Positions 21,857 to 34,178 are shown, counted from the first letter of the stretch. The stretch: 64,000 nucleotides of DNA from Rhexocercosporidium sp. MPI-PUGE-AT-0058 (GCA_020746875.1 JAGTJL010000017.1:1116001-1180000); one strand, 5' to 3'. Program-made: numbers and translations. The notes: generated by a model not told the origin, from the sequence alone.

Positions 21857-24471
21857 ATGGAATCGAACCGACGTCCTGGAAAGACCCCACCGTCGACAAC
21901 ACCTAACTCTCCGCAAGAGAGGCTCGGTACAAATCGCACCAGGCAGAGAGACATCGTAAGTGCTATGTTACTTGTATAAGTACTGTACAGTATGAGTCAG
22001 AGCGACGCCAAATTGCAACGACTGTTCTGGAACCTATGAATGTTCGTCGTTAACAACCTTATATAGATGCCCACCTATACAAGACAAAACCAACGCCAGC
22101 TCCAGCCCCGGAAGCATAGCCCTGGTCTACCGCAGCACTTAGTGTTAGGGAAGAGGGCACAGGACGATGGCCGTGAGGCTTTTGAGGACCCCAATAACCC
22201 TACTAATAAGCGTGCATGCCACCTCTCACTCTCGCCAAACAGCGAGCTTTTCGAGGAGTGTTCCGCTATACCCTGGAACAAAATTGATCATTGCATGGAC
22301 TATGAGGGAAGAGTTGACTGGCATGGTATGCTGATATCGAAGGTTGGAAGACGCTTTCGAAACGTCTCGCCTTCTACGACTTACCAACTCTGCCGCCAGT
22401 TGTACGCTCCATGGATAGAACCCTTTCTGAGAAGCTTAAATCCCTCACATTGGAAAAGAAGAGATTGTCGAGACGAAATACGCATCTTTCGGCATCTCCG
22501 GCATCTCAACCACGTCAACGATTTCCAGACTTCGCGGAATAAACTCAAAGCACATGATGCACCATTTCACATCGCTGTTGTTCCATTCGCAGGCAACTGG
22601 AAAGAGGACTTCAGGGAGCATATAGTGTCGAGGGGAATGGCAGTCGTTTTACCAGACGGACGTCCGGAACCAGACATCTTCTATCCCCAACAAGTATCTC
22701 CCACATTTGACCCTGAAATAGTCAAGCCATGGCTGGAGTATTGCAAAGATCACCACAAGAACCAATACAGTCCAAAATTACCTAAGGACAATGGAATGAA
22801 GGTCATTGACTGTCTTTCTAAGGACAGAGACATCATAGAACATTGTTCTGGCAACAAATATGTAGCTCTTAGCTATGTTTGGGGAACCCACCTGCAAAGA
22901 GGGCGCCACTCTCGACAATAAGTAGAAAAGAGACCCTACAAAAGGAGATCACTAAATATACCGATAAACTACCGTTGTCGAAGCTTCCCAACGACATTCC
23001 ACTGACAATTCGAGATGCCATCCAAGTTACTAGGGACCTTGGCTATCGGTTCCTCTGGGTGGATACGTACTGTATCAATCAAAAGAGCGAAATTGAAAAG
23101 CAACAGCAGTGCAGTCGTATGGGAGACATCTATGCTGGCTCGCAGCTGACAATCTTTGCATTGGGACAGGACTCGGAATATGGACTGCCAGGTGTAAGCT
23201 CGAGACCTCGATTTTGGCAACCGCAGTGTACGACAATCGGAAAGTACCAAATCATTTTTACCATGGATGACCCACATAAAGCCATAAACGAAGCAAAATG
23301 GTCGACTAGAGGATGGACTTTACAGGAAGGAATCTTCTCGACTCGCAGACTGTTTTTCACTGACAGTCAAGTTTATTTTGAATGTAACTCAATGAATCTT
23401 TCGGAAGCCTTCAAGACCGACATGGAAAAGCTCCACATTCAAAGTGAGCAGCGCATGCTGGCGTTCCACCGTGCAGGAAAATATGTTTGCGGTAACTCGA
23501 ACAAATTCTCACATTTGAATGTGAAGCACAACGAAGCGAATCATCGCAAGATTGACAACATGCGCAGATGCCAATACCATACACAGGAGTACACCAAAAG
23601 AGAATTGACAAACAAGGACGATGTCTTGAACGCATTTGCAGGTATTACCCGCTTCTACACGCACACGACCGCAAAGATAGCCAGCTTAGCCGGCTTACCC
23701 ATTCCTTCCCCAATCGCAACCTCCGGTGATGTTGAACGAGCTCACTTGGATCATCTCAGCTACGCTCTTGCCTGGACACACCGTGTACACGCTTTCAGCA
23801 TATCAACGCTAGGAAATTCCAAGCCAAAACGCAGAGTAGGATTTCCATCCTGGTCATGGGCTGGCTGGTTCGGCCAAATCAGATTTGAGAGTGACCTCCC
23901 CTACTGCTGGACCAGTTACCTGAGCTCCGTACGGGTCGGTTTCAAAAAGGATACTCCAAGAGATTTCGCCTGGCTCACCAAACTTAAGCATTACAGGCAA
24001 TTAATCATAGACCTACTTCTCACAGCCAACGAGCTCTGCTTCGACGCACATGTCCTCAACCACGAGAAGCTGCGATGCTGGCAGCGACACCCAAAAACGC
24101 CATCTAAGTGGACCCTATCGAAGTCTATCGAGGTGAACCTCTCCCGGGGGCCCTGCTCACTAGAAGAGTTCCAGCAGAAGTTACGAATGGGAAAACTCGA
24201 GTGTGTGATCATTGGCACATATGGAGAACCACGCAAGGATGTCTACAAGGCTATCCAGGTCGCGGATAGGAAGTCACCGAAGGCTGAGAAGCGTCGCATA
24301 GATCTATTTGAGCGTCAAGATCCAGATGCGATCGTCTGTCTCGTCGTCGGGACAAAAGATGGGATATCGGAGCGGTACGGACTTGTCAAGATTCCGTTCG
24401 AGAATTTGAGCGGCAAAAGTGCTTTTGAGGCGTGGCGTTCGGGTCCGAAGAAGCGCTTTATATTGCGATAG
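21857..24471 (+). pseudogene. second HET-domain gene, interrupted by one frameshift
   Basis: Exon 1 (21857-21955) joins exon 2 (22067 on) in phase through a GTAAGT...TATATAG intron. The first frame runs through a basic N-terminus to KYVALSYVWGT, the first HET motif, and stops at 22921. The remaining HET domain is in another frame: APLSTISRKETLQKE, FLWVDTYCINQ at about nt 23050, WSTRGWTLQEGIFSTRRLFF at about nt 23300, then a long C-terminal part to 24471. The switch falls within about 22880-22900, at the end of YVWGT. No intron fits there, so one base is lost (or two gained). Everything downstream remains open for more than 500 codons, so the lesion is recent or a sequencing error. Intact, the protein would be about 850 aa. 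Function as for other HET proteins: non-self recognition and cell death. Confidence 0.8.
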
Positions 24472-25013
24472 ATGTGGGGGCAATAGTAATGTTATAGGGA
24501 GTTTGTTTAGGTTTTTGTATCTTGTTTTAATAGTCACCCTAGAGGCGACAGTATAGTGAATTTACAAAGGAGTTTAGGTGATTGTCAAGTTGATTTAGTA
24601 ATACCGTAGTTAAGCCTCCCCAACTAACTCCTTAACTACTATCCGTTATCGAACAGGGTTAAGAGGAGTCTGAATAGCTACATTCTTTAATCTTCCCCAG
24701 ACACAATTCCAACCCCTCATTTCGAAGCCTTATCAAACAAAATCCCCAGAACCCTCTCCACATGACCTGCTCGGGAGTATAAATTGCGGTATTTTAAAAT
24801 GTTAGTTTCTCTTAACGATTCTTTAATTTAAAAGCAAACGCAAGCTTTAGGTTCTAAAGTAAAGTTTCTACTCCCCCTAGCTAGTGCTATGACGTTAACC
24901 GCTGTCCCACTGTATTTTTATTTTTCCGATACGCTTACTTTATCGACGAGCCTCTGTTCGGTTCGTCATCGCAGTACAAGCAGGCTGCCTCGTGCTTTCG
25001 CCGCTTCAGACTG
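24472..25013. other. AT-rich intergenic region
   Basis: Strongly AT-rich around 24.5-24.95 kb (many TTTAA/TTAAC words). No gene seen. Confidence 0.4.
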
Positions 25014-26591
25014 ATGCCTTTATCATCATTTCCTCGTTTGTTCGGGTGTCTACGGCCATCTCTCGCAAGAGCAATGGCCGCAACTAGCTGCACACCACCG
25101 CCAATGACATACGAAGCTATCGACGAAGAAACAATCCCCAACTACAGCCCAAACGACTATCATTCGACGCATCCGGGCCAAGTCCTTAACGATAAGTATC
25201 AAACAATCACAAAATTAGGATAGGGGTATGGTTCTACCGTCTGGTTGGCAGAAGATCTGCAACGGTATGCTCTAGCAGTTATCACCCTTTCTCGGCTTTG
25301 CTCATTGTCAATAGATTCAAGGAGCAAACTGCGTCTCCTCATTACGTCGCCATCAAGATCGGAGCCTGCAAATAGGGCAGCACCGCTGCTGCTGAGCACG
25401 AGTTGAAGGTCTCCCAGCGCATATCCACGGCCAACTCGTCGCATCTTGGCGCTAGTTACATTAGGGTTCCGATCGACAACTTCCAAATTGATGGATCGCA
25501 TGGGAAACATATCTGTTTAGTTTATCAGCCCATGAGGGAAACATTATATGACTCCGGAGCCGATTTAAGAACCAGCGATTTCCGCCGCATATCCTTAAGC
25601 TTTATGTTGCTCTCCTGCTACAAGGACTCAACTACCTTCATTCAGAGTGCCATATCATTCATACAGGCAAGTTTCCAATGTCCCTGCAAACAGAAATCTA
25701 CTAGCCCTGATGAGCTGACGCCTTATATCAGACCTAAAAGATGATAATATTCTGGTCAATCTAGAGAGCGAGTCAGTCCTGGAAGATTTTATCCAGCAAC
25801 AGAGACAAATTCCTCTGCGTCAACACGCCACAAATGATGACCACATTACGTATCTATCACAGTGTGATTTTGGACCACTTCGAGACTACTTTATCCTTCC
25901 AGAGATTGCCGACTTGGACATGGCACAGTTTGGTGACGGGCCCATCCGTATTCATCCTGTCCAACCTCACCGCTACCGCGCGTTGGAAGTCATTCTAGGA
26001 ACTGGATGGTCGTATAGTGCAGATATTTGGAATATCGGCGTGTTGGTATGTGACACGTCTGCTCTATTCACGTAGCAAGGCTCTGACAAAATAGATATGG
26101 AATATGATGGAAGATAAAGATCTATTTACCAACCTCAAGGATGAGCAAGGCCACTACAATGTTCATGCCCATCTTGCGCAGATGATTGCCCTATTTGGTC
26201 CACCTCCGAAGGTTCTCCTTGAGCGGGAAAGGAGTTTCCGCAAGTGGTCCTTCATTCCCGAAATCCAGAACCCCAAAGGACAGTCGTGTAGAAACGCCTT
26301 TCAATACTTTGGCGGCCCTTTTTTCGATGATAATGGTAAGATTCAATTACACCCACTTTGTCGAAAGTTCTACATGCTGACCACCCTTGCCCGCCAGGAG
26401 AATTCATCCGCAAGAATTTGATCCCGCAGCACCTCAGAATTGCCGATACCGTCACACTTTTTCAAGGAGAGGAAAAGCAGCAGTTCCTCGAGTTTGTGAG
26501 CAAAATGCTCCAATGGCAGCCGGAAAATAGAAGCACAGCCAAGGACTTGCTCGAGGATCCGTTCCTCCAGCTGGGGGACGAGGCTCATTGA
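25014..26591 (+). pseudogene. SRPK-like serine/threonine protein kinase pseudogene
   Basis: Five exons are traceable: 25014-25264, 25315-25666, 25732-26045, 26095-26335 and 26398-26591. Kinase motifs: KLG-stop-GYGSTVWLAEDL (glycine loop), YVAIKIG (ATP lysine), the HTDLKDDN catalytic loop spanning an intron, CDFG, and RALEVILG ... SYSADIWNIGVL. Lesions: TAG at 25221-25223 where relatives have Trp; TAG at 25373-25375; and a frameshift near 25560, where LYDSGA must jump frame to RFKNQRFPPHILKLY. The third intron position is normal, but the second intron starts with GC (GCAAGT) rather than GT. Homologues phosphorylate SR-type splicing factors, though many fungal members are uncharacterised. The glycine loop and middle are lost to translation, so it is inactive as read. 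Confidence 0.8.
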
Positions 26592-27309
26592 TAGTAGTAG
26601 ACACGCCAGATGCCAAAAAGAGCTGAGCTTTTACCCCCAGGACTCTCGATTCAAAGGCAACAGAGCTGTACTTTCCGAAGGAAAATAATAGAATAGTGAT
26701 CACATTTCATACGGCGGGCGAATGTGGATTGCATTTTAACTACAGAGTTTATCCCTGATTCGAAGAGCTCCTTCCAGTTCCAGACATAAGTTTATATAAG
26801 CCCTTTCACTAGATTTATTTGTAAATATCACTGACACGCATTCTGTTGCGCAATCTTTTTCCTTCTCCAATTCCCTCCTGCGCACTCTACTTACCGTGAT
26901 TGCCTAATATCTCTCAGCACTAAGGATGCGGATGATAGTGAAACCGAAAGATTCCGCACATGGCACGCTCTTTCAGCGTATCCGAGAGTTGTGGGAAATA
27001 TGACCGCGAATATTGATTCACCATCGACATTTCCAGCAGAGCATGAATCATCTTCTCTACCCCTCCTCACAAACTTTATAGCTTATCAAATTCTCTACTC
27101 TCTCCGCAATATTAACCCTGTGACAAGTCCCAACTCAAAGCAAACACCACGTCCACACACCTCAAAAACCTTGTGGAGTCAACGGCGTAAGCAAGCAAAA
27201 GTCAGACTTCGAGTTTGAGAGTCTCCCTGATCTTCCGCCGTATCGTACCAACATACACAGAAAATCTGTTACCCCACGAACTCCACACACACTCGCGATA
27301 AAATACAAG
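26592..27309. other. intergenic
   Basis: Spacer between the kinase pseudogene and a small membrane-protein gene. No gene supported. Confidence 0.4.
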
Positions 27310-27681
27310 ATGAGGATCTCAATCCTCATATCCATGTTCTGGGCAGTCACTTGCTTCGGATACGTCATCACCACAACCAGACCAACCAAGCACCCATCAC
27401 TCGATTCTCGAGATAAAAATCTGGCAGCAGTACCTCCGACATCGCCTTCAGTCTCACCTTCGCTCGGTGATCGAGTCTTATCAACGACCCTCGAGAACCG
27501 CCAATATTCTCCAACTCCAACACCAACTCCATCTCCGACAGCTGGCCGACAAAAATTCTCGGCTCCGCAGATCTTTGCAATCACATTCGCATGTATCTTT
27601 GGTGCTGTGATCTTTGGATCTTTGGATCTTTGGTATGGATTGTGTTTGGGAAGAGGCATACAACAAAATGAAAGACCATGA
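27310..27681 (+). CDS. small single-pass membrane protein with Pro-Thr linker (123 aa)
   Basis: Single exon. Signal peptide (MRISILISMFWAVTCFGYV), then a Ser/Thr/Pro-rich ectodomain ending in a PTPTPTPSPT repeat, one membrane span (IFAITFACIFGAVIFGSLDL) and a short tail of about 20 residues. The predicted topology is type I, outside-in. No family recognised. Its layout equals that of the other small genes in 14-38 kb. The start is the first ATG after an AT-rich leader. Confidence 0.6.
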   Translation: MRISILISMFWAVTCFGYVITTTRPTKHPSLDSRDKNLAAVPPTSPSVSPSLGDRVLSTTLENRQYSPTPTPTPSPTAGRQKFSAPQIFAITFACIFGAVIFGSLDLWYGLCLGRGIQQNERP

Positions 27682-28371
27682 CGATGGGAACTGGGAGCAG
27701 AAAGGCTGCTGGATGGATCTGTAGAACAGCTTGCTTCTGTATTGGACTTGATTTAATTTGATTAGAAAGTCGTAACGAGATCGAAAGACGGCACGGAAAA
27801 TATGAAGTGAGCGTTGCCTGGGATGCCACTTAATCTTTAGCTTTCATGCTTTTCTGGTGGAGCATTTCCAGCATGATAGAATTTTCGTGTCGTATCCCGA
27901 GCTGGTGGAATGATGGACTTCTCTACTGGGGTAGCAATAGCTCGTGAGGCATAAGGCGTAATGTGCCAGGAAGTGGATACATAAAAGATGCACTTCTTGA
28001 TGGTTCTTCATCGTGATTTTCAGTATCGGAAAGTTTAAGCCTGGTATATGTTTGCCAAGAGGTTTAAATAACGCAAGTAACAGTTGACAGTTAATGAGAA
28101 TCAGGAAGTAAATGACATACTTTACGGTTTCAGGGGTCGCTGCACATACGTATCATTTAGTCGTTTGAGCCCATCCCAAAATACTTGGAAACCCATGGTG
28201 TGGCATACATCATTGTGGCCCGCAGTTGAAATTACAGATTCTTGTCCTCCATTAAACCTTCTCCTGCGGAACGATTTGTTTCCACATGTGCTTCTCCTAG
28301 GATCGACCCAAACTATTCTGGGTAAACTTACTTTCCAGGCTCCCGACTCAGAAAACTTCCAAATCATTGCA
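27682..28371. other. intergenic between convergent small genes
   Basis: No supported gene. One minus-strand frame at 28122-28406 overlaps the end of the next gene and looks like a shadow. Confidence 0.4.
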
Positions 28372-28872
28372 TCATGACAACTTCCCGAGAATTTCAATCG
28401 CAGCAACCATATTATAGACGAAGAGGACTCCCCAGATAAAGAATATCAACCCAAAAAGCGTTCCAAGCACAGTCCCTGCTGGAACTCTATTTCTCCATCC
28501 CTGAGACTGTTTGTTTTTGATCTTCTTATCCGCCATTTCTTCTTCGTCGGAATGCAGGAATAGGGCAGCAGTCCCGTGGTAAGTCAGAAGGCCGAACCAA
28601 GCAACAAATAAGGAAGCGAACATGACTCCGATGCTAATGAACGAGTCAGTACATATCATTTCGGTTCCCCCTCCCTGTTTCTGCGGTATTTCAAGGCGAA
28701 AATCGACATACCCAATAGCCGCAATGCAACCGAGCGTCAAACCCTTTTCTCCAATGACATGATCCTGATCATGTCGCTGAAGAGCATTCGGATCTGGTAG
28801 GATAGCTGGGATTGTGAGACCAGAAGTGGAAGATGCAAGGAGGGCGATGAGGTTGAGAATGGCGCGCTTCAT
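28372..28872 (-). CDS. small two-span membrane protein (140 aa after splicing)
   Basis: The unspliced frame is open throughout, but a textbook intron (GTATGT, branch TACTGAC, acceptor TTAG; 28634-28711) interrupts the first membrane span. Removing it restores LGCIAAIGIGVMFASLFVAW. Exons are 28712-28872 and 28372-28633. Signal peptide (MKRAILNLIALLASSTSG), a short ectodomain, first span, acidic then basic loop (HSDEEEMADKKIKNK), second span (VLGTLFGLIFFIWGVLFVY) and a short tail. Unlike its neighbours it has two spans. No family recognised. Confidence 0.6.
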   Translation of the reverse strand: MKRAILNLIALLASSTSGLTIPAILPDPNALQRHDQDHVIGEKGLTLGCIAAIGYVDFRLEIPQKQGGGTEMICTDSFISIGVMFASLFVAWFGLLTYHGTAALFLHSDEEEMADKKIKNKQSQGWRNRVPAGTVLGTLFGLIFFIWGVLFVYNMVAAIEILGKLS

Positions 28873-29648
28873 TTTGATGCAACAGCGCTGAAAAAATATT
28901 TGCTATGTTCGTGGGTATTCGTATAGCTTAAGATAGAAATGACCGAGACTTTCAGCTTTACTATAATTTTACGAAGACAAAGAGGAAGGGAATGTTTGCG
29001 GATGGAAATAGTCCCATCAAAGCCCTCGCTTAGACAATTCACGCTAACCACGTTTTCAACCAACCCATTCACTTAATGTACTACATTCACATTGTCATAC
29101 AAACAGAAGTAATCAATACAATCCAAACTCAATGAGTCACTATTGTAGCACCAGTAAACCCAAATTAGGTCTCCATATCTTTTCGCTCTTGAGTCTACCT
29201 TGCAAGCAGTAGAAGTAGCGGTATGATCCTCGGCGCCAAGGACATGCTTCCCTTACGGCGCTTATTCACTTGCATACATAATGGTATCGGATACCCAAAT
29301 CAGCCTTAAGTTCTAGAGATCATGATTCACGATATAGATCGCAATGGTCTTCATCTTCCTAGGACTTTGATCTCCGTAAAAAGAAACCAAATCATCTGAT
29401 CTTTCTCTCCAACTGTAAAGCAGCATTATACAACGGGGTCAAATAATACTCTCACTCCTCTAGAAAATAGACCATATGTTAAAGCAGCGATTTAATTTTC
29501 AAGCTCGAGGAACGCTTAGACAGTTCCTCTTTCTGCAGCTAAATCCCGCTCCGTCCCAGCCTCGACTTTACGTTTCAACACCGTTCTTCACCATAATCCA
29601 GAGAATTAGGCCCGAGAACAGCAGGGATAGCAAGCAGTTCCAGAATAG
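28873..29648. other. intergenic
   Basis: AT-rich, no supported gene. Probable promoter of the minus-strand gene at 28872 next to its start. Confidence 0.4.
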
Positions 29649-29850
29649 TTACTGTTGTTCCAATCTATCTCCCCAATCCCGAGTAGTTTGTTCAAAGAAC
29701 CTCCAGCAGCTCCATTTCTTCTTCTTGACCAAAAACACCATTGAGATGATAAGCCCGAGTACCCCCGTGGCCCCAATGGTGATGGCAAGGACGGCACAAT
29801 TATCCAAGCTCTCCTTAGTTCCATACTGTCTCCTGTGGACCCTAATTTAG
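29649..29850 (-). pseudogene. fragment of a small single-pass membrane protein
   Basis: On the minus strand a frame encodes a membrane span (VLAITIGATGVLGLIISMVF) followed by a basic tail (VKKKKWSCWRFF ... RDWGDRL) and a stop at 29649. A splice acceptor-like CTAAATTAG just upstream could start this exon, but I cannot find a first exon with a signal peptide in phase. The tail resembles that of the gene at 34179 (KKLKPYWYRF, RDWRER). Probably a decayed or incompletely resolved family member. Confidence 0.35.
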
Positions 29851-30839
29851 AATTGGCTCGCCAGAAGTCTGAATCTCTCTTTAGCGATCACTTCCTGAAG
29901 TGTGGTTGGCTAGAGAGGTCTGGCAGTTCTTCGGGCGACGCTCATGGTAGCAACGACTAACATAGCTAGGATGGGAGGATTTATGGTTTTCACCTTTGAT
30001 TCAATAGCTTGGTTTTTCTTCTAGGTTTGAGGAACTGGAACTGATGGAAGAAATGGGGATGAACGCTTCTTGAGGAGAGAAGAGTGACTTTAGCCCATTG
30101 GAGCCTGCCTAGCTTGCACTCTCCGTACGTCTCTTCTCCTACAGGTCTCTTGAATCAGATTTGTCCAGGACTGACATCCATGATGAGGATCGCGTGCCAG
30201 TCGCCATCATGCTTTTAGAAGTCACCCGGTGTACCGATTGTTTCCTTAACGCCATGATGCAACCAGTTACTAAGCAGATAGCAATATTGCGGCCATGAAC
30301 CTCACTGATTTGGAACCGTGGAATATTACATCCTGAGAACCAACCTGGACACCAAGCTTGAAAGTTCCAAGATCTAGGAGCGACATCAACAACTGCTCGC
30401 TGTTCACCTGGTGACGAGCAAAAGCCATTGCCACAAGCTCAACATGCTTCCCAGCTCTCAAGGTACAATAGGTGTCAAGCACAAGCGATCATCGAGATAA
30501 AGTGATACACCGAATCCATGCCGCATGAGCCAACCTGCCTACCTAGGTAACCCCTCGGCCGCAAAAAGAAACTTCGAAGGTCGATCATCGGGATGAGGAC
30601 AACAAGCGAGGGGTTTGTTTTTTGAGTTCCCCCTGGATTTGACCCACGTGATTTTGATGCCCTTACCTGAATACATTCCTCAACAGTTACATGCTAACTC
30701 TGGAGCATCACTCTCAGTTGAAATGATAACAATTCAGCGAGTTGCACCTTAAGTCCTTTCATTTTTGAGGCTACTGCGTCATCAGTGCATGCTCTAAGCC
30801 GTGGTTTTAATCCTTTTGGCCACTTTCTGAGCGACTTCG
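29851..30839. other. intergenic
   Basis: No convincing gene. A 70-codon minus-strand frame at 30270-30482 lacks recognisable features. Confidence 0.4.
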
Positions 30840-31262
30840 TCAGATCGTCAACTCAATATCACCACCGAGCTCCCAAGCTAGTCTATCCTGCATGATTGAC
30901 TCCACCGACCTCCCAAAACCAGGTAGAATATCAAAGTACCAAGCCATCAATGCAAAAAACCCGAGAAATCCGTAGACGCCTAGGCTCCATCCTAGAATAG
31001 TATGCTTATTGCTCGCCTGCATCTTTTGGTTCATGATCAGCTGGTCCGCCTTTGATGGACGGCTTCCTTTTGACTGGCCTTTACCGTTCGAGCCTTTGGA
31101 TCTACGGGTAGATATTCCACGACGGAATTGGGTTGAAGCATTGTTGTGTGGGAGAGTGGAAGCTGCTGAGATGACAGGCTTTTCTTCGTTGGCGGTGCCT
31201 AGAGTTGCAGCAGTCAAAAATACAGAGAAGGACACGCAAAGGTAGAGCAGACTGGTTCTAAG
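30840..31262 (-). CDS. small single-pass membrane protein, start codon unclear
   Basis: The frame encodes a signal-like hydrophobic start (LRTSLLYLCVSFSVFLTAAT), a basic middle part (RRGISTRRSKGSNGKGQSKG), a single span (ILGWSLGVYGFLGFFALMAW) and a C-terminal segment ending at 30840. No in-frame ATG precedes the hydrophobic start: GTG is at 31235, CTT at 31262 and ATA at 31298. The sequence LRTSLLYLCV closely matches the start MRTSLLLLCV of the gene at 34179, so the true start was probably at 31262 and has been lost, or lies in an unseen upstream exon (an acceptor-like TTTTCCAG is at about 31280). Function unknown. Confidence 0.45.
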   Translation of the reverse strand, partial: LRTSLLYLCVSFSVFLTAATLGTANEEKPVISAASTLPHNNASTQFRRGISTRRSKGSNGKGQSKGSRPSKADQLIMNQKMQASNKHTILGWSLGVYGFLGFFALMAWYFDILPGFGRSVESIMQDRLAWELGGDIELTI

Positions 31263-31298
31263 ACTGTCTTTTATATTTCTGGAAAAGAACTTTAGTAT

Positions 31299-31958
31299 GA
31301 TTCACAGCAGTGTTTATTAAACGTTACTGACTAGCTATATAGCTACATAGTTCACCAATTCAACGATCTACAACCTATTATTCAAGATCTGTTGACTGAT
31401 ATAGTAATGAAATCGTTTGTGACATAGTCTATCAAAATTTGATAATGTAACTTACATACTTTGTAGCTTCCACAAAGTTTAGAAGGGCGAGTAGGTTTAT
31501 ATATGTAAAAGTAAGCACGATTCGTTAAGCACTTTTAGAAGAACATGTTAACAAGGACGGTGAAGAGGCCGGAATCGAAGAAACATGATTCCTTCCTCAT
31601 GTTTCTCAACTACCGACATCATTTGCCTTGACTAATCAATTAGACCTAAGTAGTTGGGCTATTTTGGTCTAGCTCTTGCGACTAGTGAAAGAACCCCTAA
31701 CCATTATGAGCACTTCATTAGACCATTGCCATACTAGAAAAGATCTTTCTTTCGAATCCCAATTATATTCTCGGCTCCACCCCCACCTCCACTCCGGGAC
31801 CCCGCCCTCGAACCCCGAATTCTTCAAAGCCTCCGCAAGGGCAATATAACAATCAAACACCTGCTTCTAAAAAATAGTTGGGGTCAATCTTCAACTCCCT
31901 TCACAGTGTCTTGGCAGCGTCGCTCATTATCTTCTGTGTTAAGTTCTAACTTCGTAGC
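31299..31958. other. intergenic, upstream of the P450 gene
   Basis: AT-rich. A minus-strand 63-codon frame at 31669-31860 is Trp-rich but lacks a partner exon or family signature. Confidence 0.4.
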
Positions 31959-33582
31959 ATGTTGTCTACAACTCTTCTTACATTCCTCACGTCTGTCCTC
32001 TTCTGTCTTTGGTTTATCAAGGTGATCAGTCTTCCTCTGTATGGGACGACTCGCACTTACATTTTTTAGTTTATACATCATGCTTTCACCGATCCACTTC
32101 GAGGAATTCCCGGTCCTCGAATTAACCGTTACACGAATCTAGCTCTTAAGATCCAGACCATACGTGGACGAAGAGTCCACTACATCCATGATCTTCACTC
32201 AAAATATGGGTCAATCGTTCGCATAAGCCCTACCGAAATCGCCATCTCTGACCTGCCTTCCACTCGTGAAATACATCGTATCGGCTCGGGCTATCTCAAG
32301 TCTGATTGGTATGCCAAATTCACAGAAGAGAGTGAAGATTCCCTCGGCATATTTTCAATGATCAACGCCAAACAACATGCAGCCAGAAGGCGACTGTTCT
32401 CGGCTGCTTTTTCCCAAACTGCGTTGCTTCAGTGGGAGGAGGTACTCCAGTCTCGAACAAGCCTCGTGATACAGAGGATCAAAGAGCAGGCTATGAGTAG
32501 AGGCGGTGCAGATATCTTCTCATGGTTCACATTCATGGCGACAGATGTTATTGCAGAACTGGGTTTCGGAGAAAGCTTTCATAGCCTGGAACATGGAAAG
32601 GTAGTCTATCTCTTGCCTTCTATTCGATACTACAAGGTATCATGATACTATGGGGATGCAGCTAACTCATATATATAGAAATCCAGTTTTTCTGAAGATC
32701 TTGAGAAAGTGATGATGTTTTCTGGTCTTCGTGCAGAACTTGGCCTTGTAGCAAAGGCGCTCTCCCGCCTTCCCATACCAGCAATTCAACACTGGCTGGG
32801 ATCTACGAAACGAATCGAGTCGTATGGAGTGGCGGCAATTGCAAAGAATAAAGCCCTTGTGGACCGTGGAGAGACTAAAGACACGTTGTTTGCGAAGATG
32901 TTGAGAGAGGGAAACGATAAAAGCAGGAGTCTTTCAGATGTGGATATTGCGCGGGAAGCGAGCAACTTAATTGTTGCTGGAAGTGATACCACAGCGGTAA
33001 CACTCACATATCTCGTCTGGGCGGTCTTGAAGAATCCTGAGATCAAAAGAAAACTGGTGGCAGAAGTCCAAAGTGTTGAGCATAACCCGACTAGCAAGGC
33101 TACGAATGTACTACCTTATCTGGGTGCGGTGATAAAGGAGACACTTCGATTATATGGGGCTGCTCCGGGTAGCTTACCCCGGACTGTCCCAACTGGAGGG
33201 AGAACACTCGGGTCTCATTTCATTACAGAAGGCATCACCGTGAGCACCCAAGCTTATACACTACACCGAGATCCAAGGATATTCCCCAGCCCTTTGAAAT
33301 TCATGCCTGAGAGATGGCTCGAGCCAACACAAGAGATGAAAGATGCCTGGATGCCTTTCGGAGGAGGCTCTCGAGGTATGCAACCATTATTTGTTCAGGT
33401 TACCGCTGACTTTACTAGTTTGCATTGGACTGCATCTTGCCCAGGCTGAACTAAGCCTTGCAGCTGCAAAGTTCTTCAGAGAATGTCCAACAGCTGTGGT
33501 CAGAACAATCGATGAAGACATGGAACTTGAGAATTATTTTCTTGTAGCACCAAGGGGTCATAGGTGCGAAATCTTACTTTAG
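31959..33582 (+). CDS. cytochrome P450 monooxygenase (484 aa, complete)
   Basis: Four exons, 31959-32021, 32070-32600, 32679-33375 and 33419-33582, join in phase. N-terminal membrane anchor (TLLTFLTSVLFCLWFI), proline hinge (RGIPGPR), C-helix region, I-helix oxygen-binding motif (VAGSDTTAVT), ExxR (KETLRLY), PERW, and a heme-binding loop FGGGSRVCIG created across the last intron. All essential residues are present. It would be an endoplasmic-reticulum enzyme using O2 and P450 reductase. Overall features resemble fungal CYP65-like enzymes that hydroxylate terpenoid or other secondary metabolites; that sub-assignment is a guess. No biosynthetic core gene is adjacent; its neighbours are small membrane-protein genes. 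Confidence 0.88.
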
Positions 33583-34178
33583 AAAGGGGTGTGATATTGA
33601 TAAGCGTACTTTAATCTACCTAAGATTAAACCACCTCCGTTGATCGATGATATAGATATTCCACCGATCGCAGCTGTTCCTAAAAATGACATGAAAACCT
33701 TTGGAAGCGTGTTGGACTTCCTAGAGTGATGAGGGAGCTTCATGCTTCATCGTTGAGGGAAATCAAGCATAGAATAATGGCAACAGTTCTGAGTGCTCAA
33801 TGGAGGCAGATGACCGACCTTGAGATGACTTTTGAAAGCTACAGGATCTAAAGAAGCCGAGAATTTGTAACAGAATGATGTGGTAAAGGTGACAGATTCA
33901 TGTCATGATGAGAACGAAAAGTCAAGGCGACAACAAGATCGAAGAAATTCTCGAACCTTGAATTGGAGAGCAGCAGATACTTAACTGTCTAGTAGACAAG
34001 TTTTGATTTCCCAGATGACCTCCAGCTCCATGTCCGTAATCAAAGAAATGAGATACATTCAAAGCAACGCTTTTAATGTTACAAACTCTGTGCGACACAA
34101 TGGAGGTAAATTTCCCCGCAACACGCAGCTCCCAGTTATCCCACGTCCGCAGAGAAATTTCCCTTGTCCCTCCCTATG
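33583..34178. other. intergenic
   Basis: 3' flank of the P450 gene, convergent with the next gene. No features found. Confidence 0.4.

Noticed and set aside
21850..21885. GGAATCGAACC resembling a reversed T-arm
   Set aside because: The stem does not pair, and the sequence is the start of the HET gene's first exon.
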